Assembly (NCBI GenBank): GCA_009835515.1
Contig: VXXH01000368.1
Location: forward strand, 1 to 5,588
Length of the DNA: 5,588 nt
From: Candidatus Poribacteria bacterium
GTDB lineage: Bacteria > Poribacteria > WGA-4E > WGA-3G
Direction: 5' to 3'
The position numbers were made by a program, and so were the translations under genes. Shown piece by piece: positions 1-5,588 of the stretch (positions are counted from its first letter, which is position 1; each line of letters starts with the position of its first letter). The notes under the pieces were generated by a model that made no database searches, was not told the DNA's origin, and saw only the letters and a list, made by a program, of their open reading frames with translations.

Positions 1-19
1 ACCGATAACTGAAAACTAT

Positions 20-1084
20 TTAATATTCCCGTTCAACGAAAAAATGGATTAAAGATAAAAATAGCTGCTTTGCTTGCCCATTATGGAGATGGGCAAAATT
101 ATTTTCAAACCTTCCAGCAGCTTCTCGTAACAGTGCTTGGGAGCGACGTTGCGCGTATGTAATAGATTTATATTTCAGCATCAACTGGAGTACACTCTCG
201 ACCTCCGCCTCCGTTTTTTCTTCACGCGGACGTGCCATAATGTCAATCACATGCTGTGCTTCGGCAGCGGTACAGGCATTAATAAGGTGGATGAGAACGA
301 GCGTGCGTTTGCCCTCACTAATATCACCAGCGATCTCTTTTCCATACCTACCGACATCACCGATGAGGTTCAGGACATCGTCCTGAATCTGGAAAGCGAT
401 TCCAATTTCTTTACCGAGTTCGACAAGTCCATCTATTTCCGTCTCACTTGCACCGCCGATAATCGCCCCGACACGGCATGGTGTGATGCAGGTATACCAA
501 GCGGTCTTTTGTATACACATTGTCAGGTAGTCATCTTCGGCGAGATTCCATCGGTTATCGCTAACCCAACTCAATTCGATGTGCTGCCCCTCAACGACTT
601 GATTACTAAGTTGTATAAATTCAGATAAGATACGGAAAGCGAGCTCGTGCCCAAGAATTTCGGTGTTGCGGTGCAGCATTTCCCACATCTTGCAGTGGAG
701 CGCATCACCGACATTGATCGCCATCGGAATCCCGTGCTTTTGATGAAGGCATGGCTCACCTCTACGGAGTTCGGAACCGTCTTCAATATCATCATGGATG
801 AGGAGCCAATTTTGGAGGAGCTCAAGTGAGGCAGCCGTATTGACAGCGCGCTGTGGATCACCACCGAACGCCTCACACATCAGCATGCAGAGCGCAGGAC
901 GCAATCCTTTCGCGGCGCGGCGCGGGTAGTCTAACATCATCTGGTACAACTGATGCACATCCGGGTGCTCATGAGCCGTCGGGAGAAAATCAAAGATACA
1001 GGCATCAACCTTACTTTTAATGTCGCTGAGGTATGTCGTGACAAGGTGCTTTGTTGGTGAGATATCTTGTCCGGTTTTCTGCAT
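20..1084 (-). CDS. trans-polyprenyl diphosphate synthase (GGPP/FPP synthase family)
   Basis: This 354-residue protein is of normal length for the family. It would condense isopentenyl diphosphate with allylic diphosphates in the cytoplasm, feeding quinone, carotenoid or other isoprenoid synthesis. Seen in order: KGLRP at 59-63 (diphosphate-binding region), first aspartate-rich motif DDIED at 98-102 followed by LRRGEP, VEGQ at 164-167, second aspartate-rich motif QDDVLN at 234-239, and GKEIAGD with EGKRT at 248-261. The first motif lacks the two-residue insertion typical of bacterial FPP synthases, and the fifth residue before it is Trp93. By the known chain-length rules an aromatic residue there suggests a shorter product, perhaps C20; this is inference. 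The fifth position of the second motif is Asn, a tolerated variant. The ATG at 1084 is the first possible start after an in-frame stop and has AAGGAA just upstream (4-nt spacing from AGGA). It has its own upstream promoter and leader. Family assignment is firm; product length is not. Confidence 0.95.
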   Translation of the reverse strand: MQKTGQDISPTKHLVTTYLSDIKSKVDACIFDFLPTAHEHPDVHQLYQMMLDYPRRAAKGLRPALCMLMCEAFGGDPQRAVNTAASLELLQNWLLIHDDIEDGSELRRGEPCLHQKHGIPMAINVGDALHCKMWEMLHRNTEILGHELAFRILSEFIQLSNQVVEGQHIELSWVSDNRWNLAEDDYLTMCIQKTAWYTCITPCRVGAIIGGASETEIDGLVELGKEIGIAFQIQDDVLNLIGDVGRYGKEIAGDISEGKRTLVLIHLINACTAAEAQHVIDIMARPREEKTEAEVESVLQLMLKYKSITYAQRRSQALLREAAGRFENNFAHLHNGQAKQLFLSLIHFFVEREY

Positions 1085-1087
1085 TGC

Positions 1088-1094
1088 TTCCTTT
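1088..1094 (-). promoter_or_regulatory. Shine-Dalgarno site of the prenyl synthase gene
   Basis: The minus strand reads AAAGGAA here, with AGGA ending 4 nt before the ATG at 1084. Spacing is tight but usable. No other in-frame start exists between this ATG and the upstream in-frame TGA, so the start is well fixed. Confidence 0.6.
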
Positions 1095-1120
1095 ACATTT
1101 TGCGCCGTTCTCTTATTTCA

Positions 1121-1153
1121 CTCAGCCCTCCTATGTTGCCTCGGGTCCCTGAG
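1121..1153 (-). other. possible leader hairpin holding a strong unused Shine-Dalgarno
   Basis: In the leader of the prenyl synthase gene, CTCAG (1149-1153) can pair with CTGAG (1121-1125), and CCC next to GGG (1143-1145 with 1126-1128) extends the stem past a 3-nt bulge, leaving a 14-nt loop. The 3' arm contains AGGAGG (1127-1132), a stronger ribosome site than the one used by the downstream gene. It sits 5 nt before GTG-AAA-TAA (1113-1121), a two-codon frame. This may be chance, or a leader affecting ribosome loading. No known riboswitch class was recognised. Confidence 0.25.
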
Positions 1154-1202
1154 CACAAACGCAAGATTCCATCAAGCGTCGATTTACAGATTTCGCTTTA
1201 AA

Positions 1203-1231
1203 ATTATACCACACTCTGCGGTGAAAATCAA
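1203..1231 (-). promoter_or_regulatory. sigma70-type promoter of the prenyl synthase gene
   Basis: On the minus strand, TTGATT (1226-1231, four of six matches to the -35 consensus) is followed after exactly 17 nt by a perfect TATAAT (1203-1208). TG one base upstream of the -10 hexamer makes it an extended -10. Transcription would start near 1195-1197, giving a leader of about 110 nt before the ATG at 1084. It lies in the only large intergenic gap of the window and points at the prenyl synthase gene, which fits that gene being expressed apart from the upstream cluster. Confidence 0.7.
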
Positions 1232-1286
1232 ATTTTTCGGTAAGCAAGGGTGTGTAAATATTTTGTCAAAAGGGAGGCACCAAATC

Positions 1287-1301
1287 GGGGTTATAAACCC
1301 C
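1287..1301. repeat. short perfect palindrome just after the LarE-like gene
   Basis: GGGGTT (1287-1292) and AACCCC (1296-1301) form a perfect 6-bp stem around a 3-nt loop, beginning 2 nt beyond the TAG stop of the LarE-like gene. The position suits a terminator for the purD-to-LarE-like unit. However, the sequence following it on the minus strand begins GATTTGG and lacks a real T run, so it is at best a weak or Rho-assisted terminator. It could equally be one copy of a dispersed palindromic repeat. Confidence 0.35.
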
Positions 1302-1303
1302 TT

Positions 1304-1579
1304 CTACAATAAGTCCTTCGACGCTTCTCGTTCAGAATGCGTCTGCGCTTCGTCTAAATCAATCGCGACGAATCGGTATCCGAGGGGTTTTATCCGTTCA
1401 ACCAAGGTTTCTCGCACTTGAAGGGCACGCGCAAATTGGGCATCCGAGACCTGTATCCGTAAGACAGGATCGTGGTCAAAGAGCAAAACATCTTTAATCT
1501 GGAATTCGTGGAGGATCTGTTCGATTTGCGTTAATGCTGCAGCACTATCGTCTTGCAGCGGATTGTTATCTTTTTGCAT
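1304..1579 (-). CDS. small protein resembling the C-terminal part of LarE (no PP-loop domain)
   Basis: This is a 91-residue soluble protein with no signal peptide. Residues 17-76 follow the pattern of the C-terminal end of LarE, the ATP-dependent sacrificial sulfur transferase that builds the nickel-pincer cofactor. A helix (17-26) leads to a strand like LarE's RVR-H-GD segment, then LRIQV (40-44), RE (56-57), and KPLGYRFVAIDLD (64-76), compared with LarE's RIEV, RE and LGF-x-YV-x-LDLEG. The N-terminal PP-loop ATPase and the sulfur-donating cysteine are absent; the protein contains no cysteine at all. It is therefore not a working LarE alone. The start chosen is the ATG at 1579, 1 nt after the SDR stop (TGA-G-ATG), with GGAGG at 1593-1597. 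The longer frame to 1663 lies inside the SDR and adds residues unlike the family. It may be a remnant, a partner protein or a separate family. Similarity is judged by eye. Confidence 0.65.
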   Translation of the reverse strand: MQKDNNPLQDDSAAALTQIEQILHEFQIKDVLLFDHDPVLRIQVSDAQFARALQVRETLVERIKPLGYRFVAIDLDEAQTHSEREASKDLL

Positions 1580-1580
1580 C

Positions 1581-2387
1581 TCAGGAACGCCGCCTCCAGT
1601 CACTACCCGCCATGAATCCGCCATCAACGAAGACCATCTGACCCGTGACAAAGTCGGAGGCATTAGAGGCGAAGAAAATTGTCAAACCCGCCAAGTCTTC
1701 AGGTTCGCCCCACCGATAAGCGGGAGTCCGATTGAGAATCCATTCATTTCGACCGTCCTCACGTGCCGGAGCAGTCATCTCTGTTCTGATGAAACCGGGA
1801 GCGATGCCGTTCACCTGAATGTTGTGTTCCGCCCATTCCACGGCGAGAAGTTTGGTTAATTGGAGCAGCCCACCCTTCGCCGCTGTGTAGGCGACACTCG
1901 TCGGTAATCCGATGGCTGAGGTGAGCGATAAGGTATTGATGACCTTCCCTGATTTCTGATCTTTCATGACATTGCCACAGGCTTTCGCGAGAAAGAACGC
2001 ACCTTTTAAATTAACATCCGTGACGAAATCCCAATCCGCTTCGGTAAATTCCAGTGCCGGGTTACGGACGTTAACTCCGGCATTGTTGACGAGTACATCA
2101 AGGCTGCCGAAAGTTTCTACGGTCTGTGCAACAAGTGCGTCAATTTCTGCAAGATTGCTGACATCCGCCTGAATCGGCAGGATCTTTTTGTCGGTTTCGT
2201 TAGCAATCCGTTCAGCAATGGGTGTCAGCGTCTCTATTTCTCTGCCTACAATCACGAGATCCGAACCAGCACCGGCAAGCCCTTCCGCCATAGCAAGCCC
2301 AATGCCGCGACTCGCTCCGGTAACAAGGCTCACTTTACCGTCCAATTGAAATTGCTGGATCACACCCGTAGCAGATCTTTGGTTCAT
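1581..2387 (-). CDS. SDR-family NAD(P)-dependent oxidoreductase (gluconate 5-dehydrogenase/KduD-like)
   Basis: This 268-residue classical short-chain dehydrogenase/reductase is complete and of usual length. Seen: dinucleotide-binding TGASRGIG (23-30), NNAG (101-104), structural Asn126, and the catalytic set Ser154, Tyr167 and Lys171 (YTAAK). APGFIRTEM (196-204) and the terminal TGQ-x4-VDGGF block (248-258) are also typical. Arg27 and Arg49 after the second strand suggest NADP(H), by inference. The overall pattern, with an FQLDGKVSLVTG opening and the RWGEPEDLAG segment, is like gluconate 5-dehydrogenase, 2-deoxy-D-gluconate 3-dehydrogenase and related sugar-acid enzymes. SDRs of this type are too alike for the substrate to be named. 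The ATG at 2387 has GGAG 7 nt upstream (2395-2398). It lies 25 nt after the VWA gene and abuts the LarE-like gene, so the three are probably co-transcribed. Residues 259-268 (AGSDWRRRS end) are variable tail. Confidence 0.93.
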   Translation of the reverse strand: MNQRSATGVIQQFQLDGKVSLVTGASRGIGLAMAEGLAGAGSDLVIVGREIETLTPIAERIANETDKKILPIQADVSNLAEIDALVAQTVETFGSLDVLVNNAGVNVRNPALEFTEADWDFVTDVNLKGAFFLAKACGNVMKDQKSGKVINTLSLTSAIGLPTSVAYTAAKGGLLQLTKLLAVEWAEHNIQVNGIAPGFIRTEMTAPAREDGRNEWILNRTPAYRWGEPEDLAGLTIFFASNASDFVTGQMVFVDGGFMAGSDWRRRS

Positions 2388-2412
2388 GTTTTGACTCCAA
2401 TCTCAGGTTTGA

Positions 2413-3612
2413 TTACTCGATTGGTCCATCGGGTTCGGTTAATTCAGCCAACCGCTGAGTCCCAATAACCTTTATTTTTCCATTGTGTTCTTCAGCAAGA
2501 GAGACAAGCAGCTGCGCACCGGCAGAACGTTTCAGATCAATCTCAAGTGCAACAACATAGATAGCGGCGTTGTTGCGGTTCCCCTCACGCACAACATCAA
2601 GGATTTTCTGTGTGTTTGTCTCAATATCATATCCGCCAACAGTAGTGGGAAGACCATCCGTCACCAAAACAATAACAGACGGATCCAATGTCAGCGCACC
2701 TTCAAGTGCGGCAAGGATGTTAGTGCCAACATTGGACTGAATGCGTTCAGGTGTGAATCGATCCAAGTATCTCAAGGTCCGTTCTATATTTGGGACATTC
2801 GCGGGTAGCATTTCCTTATGCATAGTGCTCGCCTGCGTAGAAAAGGCTACCACGTTCAAGGTATCCTCGTCGCCGAGCATAAGTACAGAATCCTTGAGGG
2901 AGTTAACGGCCAATTCCAGTTTATTAAGGCCCGCTGCCTGCATACTTGCTGACACGTCAAGACAATAAACGACATTTTTGGGACCGCCGAATTCATTGAG
3001 GAAGTCGATGATACCGAGGCGGTCAGAGGTGCCGGACTTTCCACCGCCGCCGAGGAGCCCATCACCACCCCCCTGACCATCGCCACGGAATCGCCCTATG
3101 CCATCGCCTTTCGCTCGGACTCTACCTGTAACAATACCGCGTCCATCGGTCTGTCCGGGTTGTGCGATTAACCTACTGAGGTTTGAGGCTTCCGCATCGC
3201 GCAATTTGGCATCCGTCATGACATCCGGGACAATCTCACTCATGGGTGCTTTGTTGACTTCCACGTCTTCAAGGACAACGCGCGGACTGAGCTTGACGAC
3301 TTCATCCATCTTGTTCCGAGCGGATTCAATCCTCTTGTCCATTGCATCTCTGGCGAGTTGCTGGCTTGGATCATACACTTTTTTGGTGAGTGGTGGTTTA
3401 GGTTTCTGCTTTCGCTTCTTAGGTGCTTCTGGATCGTTGAGTAAGTCAACCGCAAGCACATCCTTATCTTCCTGGGCAATCTGATTCATCGGAAAAAACA
3501 GGTAAACAATAACGATAATCAAGTGTAAAATAAGGGATAGTAAAATGACAGATCGCATCCGATTTTTACGGCGTTGTGCGTCAATTCGCCAATTCAACAG
3601 TTGATTTAACAC
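2413..3612 (-). CDS. membrane-anchored VWA-domain protein with TonB-like N-terminus
   Basis: This 399-residue protein has a short basic cytoplasmic start (residues 1-20, rich in Arg/Lys), one membrane helix (about 21-41), then a Lys/Pro-rich stretch (62-78, e.g. KKRKQKPKPP). A charged, probably helical region (85-150) and a Gly-rich linker (about 155-194) follow. The C-terminal VWA domain (about 210-385) has a complete MIDAS metal site: DVSAS (219-223), Thr297 in VGTN and Asp319 in VTDG. Topology would be N-in with the VWA domain in the periplasm. Ser26 and His30 in the helix have the Ser-x3-His spacing of TonB anchors, which suggests a TonB/TolA-like origin. The start is GTG at 3612, supported by GGAGG (3621-3625) at 8-nt spacing; no ATG start is needed. 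VWA domains of this kind bind proteins through a divalent metal; the partner is not apparent here. No solute-binding, MoxR or other usual VWA companion gene lies in the window. Confidence 0.9.
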   Translation of the reverse strand: MLNQLLNWRIDAQRRKNRMRSVILLSLILHLIIVIVYLFFPMNQIAQEDKDVLAVDLLNDPEAPKKRKQKPKPPLTKKVYDPSQQLARDAMDKRIESARNKMDEVVKLSPRVVLEDVEVNKAPMSEIVPDVMTDAKLRDAEASNLSRLIAQPGQTDGRGIVTGRVRAKGDGIGRFRGDGQGGGDGLLGGGGKSGTSDRLGIIDFLNEFGGPKNVVYCLDVSASMQAAGLNKLELAVNSLKDSVLMLGDEDTLNVVAFSTQASTMHKEMLPANVPNIERTLRYLDRFTPERIQSNVGTNILAALEGALTLDPSVIVLVTDGLPTTVGGYDIETNTQKILDVVREGNRNNAAIYVVALEIDLKRSAGAQLLVSLAEEHNGKIKVIGTQRLAELTEPDGPIE

Positions 3613-3620
3613 GGTTCAGT

Positions 3621-3625
3621 CCTCC
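3621..3625 (-). promoter_or_regulatory. Shine-Dalgarno site fixing the GTG start of the VWA gene
   Basis: GGAGG on the minus strand lies 8 nt before the GTG at 3612. It is the strongest ribosome site directly in front of a gene in this window, and it decides for the GTG over the next in-frame ATG, which would fall at the edge of the membrane helix. Confidence 0.75.
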
Positions 3626-3670
3626 CCATTTTGTCTTTTTTGATGGATATATCTTGGTAATTTGTAGTGT

Positions 3671-4189
3671 CTATGTTTCCGGTGCCATCTGTTTCTTTTC
3701 AAAAGCCTGAATCCAAGTTTTACCTTCGGGTGTTAGTTCGTAGTAGGTATGATTACGGTGCTTAATCCATTTGCCTTTGACGATATTCTTACGATAGTGG
3801 ATGATACGTCCTTCAACGCGTTTCAAGCCGCCGAGTGCTCTCAATTTCCGGTGCCGCTGGTGCATCTCCTCAAGTGGAATTCTCAAGGCTTCAGCGACAA
3901 CAATAGAATAATCCATTCCAAATTCTTGGTGGTGTTTTAGAATAAAATAATCGGTCTCATCAAGTTCATCGAATTCAGGCGCGATCGTAACGGAATCCAC
4001 CAAACGCTCGGTTGCCTGAATCTCATCCCAGGCAACTGCTAGTAACCGTTCCGGTCGTAAACCTTGCACTGCGTTACAAGTCGTGTGATGGATCGCGATA
4101 GTACCATCTTCCTTGAAATAGCCGGTAATTGGATCGTTCTCTTGTGGGAGACAACACTTAGCGATCTTATAGGTGAGTTCAGGCGTCAT
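3671..4189 (-). CDS. RelA/SpoT-type zinc-finger domain fused to a DUF2250-like winged helix
   Basis: This 172-residue soluble protein has two parts. Residues 8-54 match the cysteine/zinc-finger domain (ZFD, also called RIS or CC domain) of RelA/SpoT proteins: AKCCLP (10-15), D-x-I-x-GY (19-24), IAIHHTTC (31-38), and a closing hydrophobic segment with Trp54. The candidate zinc ligands Cys12, Cys13, His34 and Cys38 keep the family's CC-x20-H-x3-C spacing. Residues 76-163 look like a winged-helix domain of the DUF2250 type: LDETDYFILKHH opening, two helices with HRKLRALGGL (113-122), a basic wing (VEGRIIHYRKN, 125-135), then KHRNHTYYELTPEGK (143-157). There is no synthetase, hydrolase, TGS or ACT domain. 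The ATG at 4189 follows an in-frame TAA and has a weak GGGA site 7 nt upstream; the ZFD begins only about 8 residues in, so this is not a clipped RelA. A transcription regulator or ribosome/RNA-binding protein is plausible; neither is shown. Domain matches are by eye. Confidence 0.85.
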   Translation of the reverse strand: MTPELTYKIAKCCLPQENDPITGYFKEDGTIAIHHTTCNAVQGLRPERLLAVAWDEIQATERLVDSVTIAPEFDELDETDYFILKHHQEFGMDYSIVVAEALRIPLEEMHQRHRKLRALGGLKRVEGRIIHYRKNIVKGKWIKHRNHTYYELTPEGKTWIQAFEKKQMAPET

Positions 4190-4274
4190 ATTTATATCCC
4201 GTTACCTTATCGGAAGATCGCGAGCACAACTCACTCCTACAGAAGAACTAAACGCCTCCAACCACATCACATGA

Positions 4275-5561
4275 TTACTTTTGTAATTTTTCTAATGCCC
4301 GATATCCGATGTCGCTCCGTGCATGTGCCTTATCAAAGTGGATAGCAGATACACCTTGATATGCCTGTTGAATGGCATCGTCTAATCCGTCAGCAACAGC
4401 CGTGACCCCCAACACTCGACCACCAGCCGTGACAATGTTTTCACCATCGTGTTTTGTGCCAGCATGAAAAACAGTAACGCCTTCAATCGCAGCGGCATCT
4501 CCAAGACCCGCAATAACCTCACCTGTCTCGTACAGATCGGGATACCCACCAGAAGCCATAACGACACATGCTGCTGCCTCATCGTGCCATTGCACGGCAG
4601 CGTGCTGTTCAAGGGTTCCGTCAATACAGGCGATGAGCAGCGGGACCAAGTCGCTTTTGAGGCGCGGTAAGAGGACTTGTGCCTCTGGATCTCCAAAACG
4701 GCAGTTGAATTCAAGTACTTTTGGACCGGCATCCGTAATCATCAATCCGACGTAGAGTACCCCTTTGAACGGACTGCCGATAGCCGCCATCCCGTTGACG
4801 GTCGGGTAAACGACGTGATTCATGACATAGTCGTGTAACTCTGGTGTGATAACAGGTGCGGGAGAGTATGCGCCCATGCCACCCGTATTTTTCCCGGTAT
4901 CCCCGTCATGGGACATTTTATGATCCTGTGAAGAGACAAACGGGAGACAATGTGTGCCGTCGGTCAGGACAGTAAAAGAGGCTTCTTCGCCGATCAATTC
5001 TTCTTCAATCACCACGCTATCGCCTGCGTCGCCGAATGCTCTATCCACCAAAATAGTTGTAACCGCCTGCAACGCCTCTTTGAAGGTCCGTCCGGGGATA
5101 ACCCCCTTTCCTGCAGCGAGTCCATTTGCCTTGACAAAAACCGGTGCGTTGTGATCTTCGATATGAGCCATCGCTTTTTCGATGTCCGTAAATGTACGAT
5201 GTGCTGCTGTCGGTATCCCATTTTTGAGCATTAGCTGCTTGGCAAAATCCTTACTCGCTTCCAAGCGCGCTGCGCGTTTATCGGGTCCAAATGCTTTCAG
5301 ACCGCGTTCACTGAATATATCAACGATCCCTTCAGCCAAAGGTGCTTCAGGACCGACAACAGTTAGCGCAATATTTTCAGACACTGCCCAGTCTGCCAAA
5401 TCAGCAAACCGGTCTGGCATAGGGATAATTTCTGCAAGTTGTGCGATGCCGGGATTACCGGGCGCGCAATATATTTTTTCTACGAGTTGACTCTGTGCAA
5501 GTTTCCAGACGAGTGTATGTTCGCGTCCGCCTTGCCCCACAACCAGAATTTTCATTGGCAT
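4275..5561 (-). CDS. purD: phosphoribosylamine--glycine ligase (GAR synthetase)
   Basis: This 428-residue protein is full length for PurD. It joins glycine to 5-phosphoribosylamine using ATP, the second step of de novo purine synthesis, in the cytoplasm. Seen in order: N-terminal VVGQGGREH (7-15) and APGNPG (33-38), VVGPEAPLAEG (68-78), the FGP segment leading into the ATP-grasp domain (91-110), the ATP-binding loop KANGLAAGKGV (144-154), SQDHK (211-215), DTGKNTGGMGAYSPAPV (221-237), and the metal-binding EFNCRFGDPE (284-293, Glu284 and Asn286). The C-terminal domain has VVMASGGYP (333-341) and FHAGT (365-369). Asn146 replaces the usual Asp of the KADGLAAGKG loop; everything else looks functional. 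Either ATG at 5561 or the one two codons on (5555) could be the start; neither has a clear Shine-Dalgarno, and MKILVVG at the second would be the typical family beginning. It is the first visible gene of the cluster, 85 nt before the zinc-finger gene. Confidence 0.97.
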   Translation of the reverse strand: MPMKILVVGQGGREHTLVWKLAQSQLVEKIYCAPGNPGIAQLAEIIPMPDRFADLADWAVSENIALTVVGPEAPLAEGIVDIFSERGLKAFGPDKRAARLEASKDFAKQLMLKNGIPTAAHRTFTDIEKAMAHIEDHNAPVFVKANGLAAGKGVIPGRTFKEALQAVTTILVDRAFGDAGDSVVIEEELIGEEASFTVLTDGTHCLPFVSSQDHKMSHDGDTGKNTGGMGAYSPAPVITPELHDYVMNHVVYPTVNGMAAIGSPFKGVLYVGLMITDAGPKVLEFNCRFGDPEAQVLLPRLKSDLVPLLIACIDGTLEQHAAVQWHDEAAACVVMASGGYPDLYETGEVIAGLGDAAAIEGVTVFHAGTKHDGENIVTAGGRVLGVTAVADGLDDAIQQAYQGVSAIHFDKAHARSDIGYRALEKLQK

Positions 5562-5571
5562 ATCATTTTTG

Positions 5572-5587
5572 ATTGTATTGTATCATA
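5572..5587 (-). promoter_or_regulatory. purD: possible -10 elements of a purD promoter
   Basis: Minus-strand TATGAT (5582-5587) and two overlapping TACAAT hexamers (5577-5582 and 5572-5577) each differ from TATAAT by one base and lie 10-21 nt before the start codon. Any -35 element would be beyond the window edge, so this is only suggestive; the AT-rich stretch may be chance. Confidence 0.25.
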
Positions 5588-5588
5588 A

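Noticed and set aside
137..628. Plus-strand reading frame of 163 codons
   Set aside because: It lies wholly antisense to the prenyl synthase gene, whose conserved motifs fall in the same stretch; its product has no recognisable motif.
1264..1269. Perfect TTGACA (-35 consensus) on the minus strand
   Set aside because: At 15-19 nt spacing no acceptable -10 hexamer follows (17 nt gives TGCTTA). The promoter at 1203-1231 is far better, so this is probably an orphan match.
1085..1303. Known riboswitch or T-box in the 219-nt gap
   Set aside because: I looked for TPP, cobalamin, SAM, purine and T-box signature blocks and found none; only the promoter, a modest hairpin and the palindrome can be supported.
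1020..1421. Plus-strand frame of 133 codons spanning the intergenic gap
   Set aside because: It runs antisense across the ends of two supported genes and over the minus-strand promoter. The product is a low-information Cys/Phe/Ser mix and no ribosome site was seen.
1580..1663. 28-codon N-terminal extension of the LarE-like gene
   Set aside because: It lies inside the SDR coding sequence in another frame, encodes nothing LarE-like, and the ATG at 1579 fits a normal coupled start.
3671..4189. Interpretation as a truncated RelA/SpoT enzyme
   Set aside because: An in-frame stop and intergenic sequence precede the ATG, no synthetase or hydrolase remnant lies upstream (purD does), and the sequence after the zinc-finger domain is winged helix, not an ACT domain.
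5552..5566. Five-codon frame (ATG to TGA) overlapping the purD start on the minus strand
   Set aside because: It has no ribosome site and is too short to tell from chance in AT-rich sequence.

Overview
The window carries six protein-coding genes, all on the minus strand, so transcription runs from the right edge to the left. In that order they are: purD (purine biosynthesis); a small protein joining a RelA/SpoT-type cysteine/zinc-finger domain to a winged-helix domain; a membrane-anchored von Willebrand factor A (VWA) protein; a short-chain dehydrogenase/reductase (SDR); a 91-residue protein that looks like only the C-terminal part of LarE; and a trans-polyprenyl diphosphate synthase. Plus-strand reading frames are shadows of these genes. 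I see no RNA gene, CRISPR array, transposase or phage gene.

Organism: bacterial, with compact gene spacing, Shine-Dalgarno sites and a sigma70-type promoter, and by eye a balanced base composition. The gene mix (TonB-like VWA protein, gluconate-dehydrogenase-like SDR, orphan LarE-like piece, DUF2250-like protein otherwise best known to me from archaea) would fit an uncultured lineage such as Poribacteria or a relative. This is a guess from style, not a placement.

Layout: purD (4275-5561) reaches almost to the right edge and its promoter is probably cut off. Gaps of 85, 58, 25 and 1 nt separate the next four genes, and I see no convincing terminator between them, so purD through the LarE-like gene may be one transcription unit. 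A short perfect palindrome sits just after that unit. A 219-nt gap follows, holding a good promoter (TTGATT, 17 nt, TATAAT with extended -10) and a roughly 110-nt leader, so the prenyl synthase (20-1084) appears to be separately expressed.

Working together: purD and the prenyl synthase are housekeeping. The three middle genes do not form a pathway I recognise. The best candidate for something undescribed is the 172-residue protein at 3671-4189. It keeps all four putative zinc ligands of the RelA/SpoT zinc-finger domain but has no (p)ppGpp synthetase or hydrolase, and continues into a winged-helix domain. The standalone LarE C-terminal-like protein, coupled to the SDR, is second.
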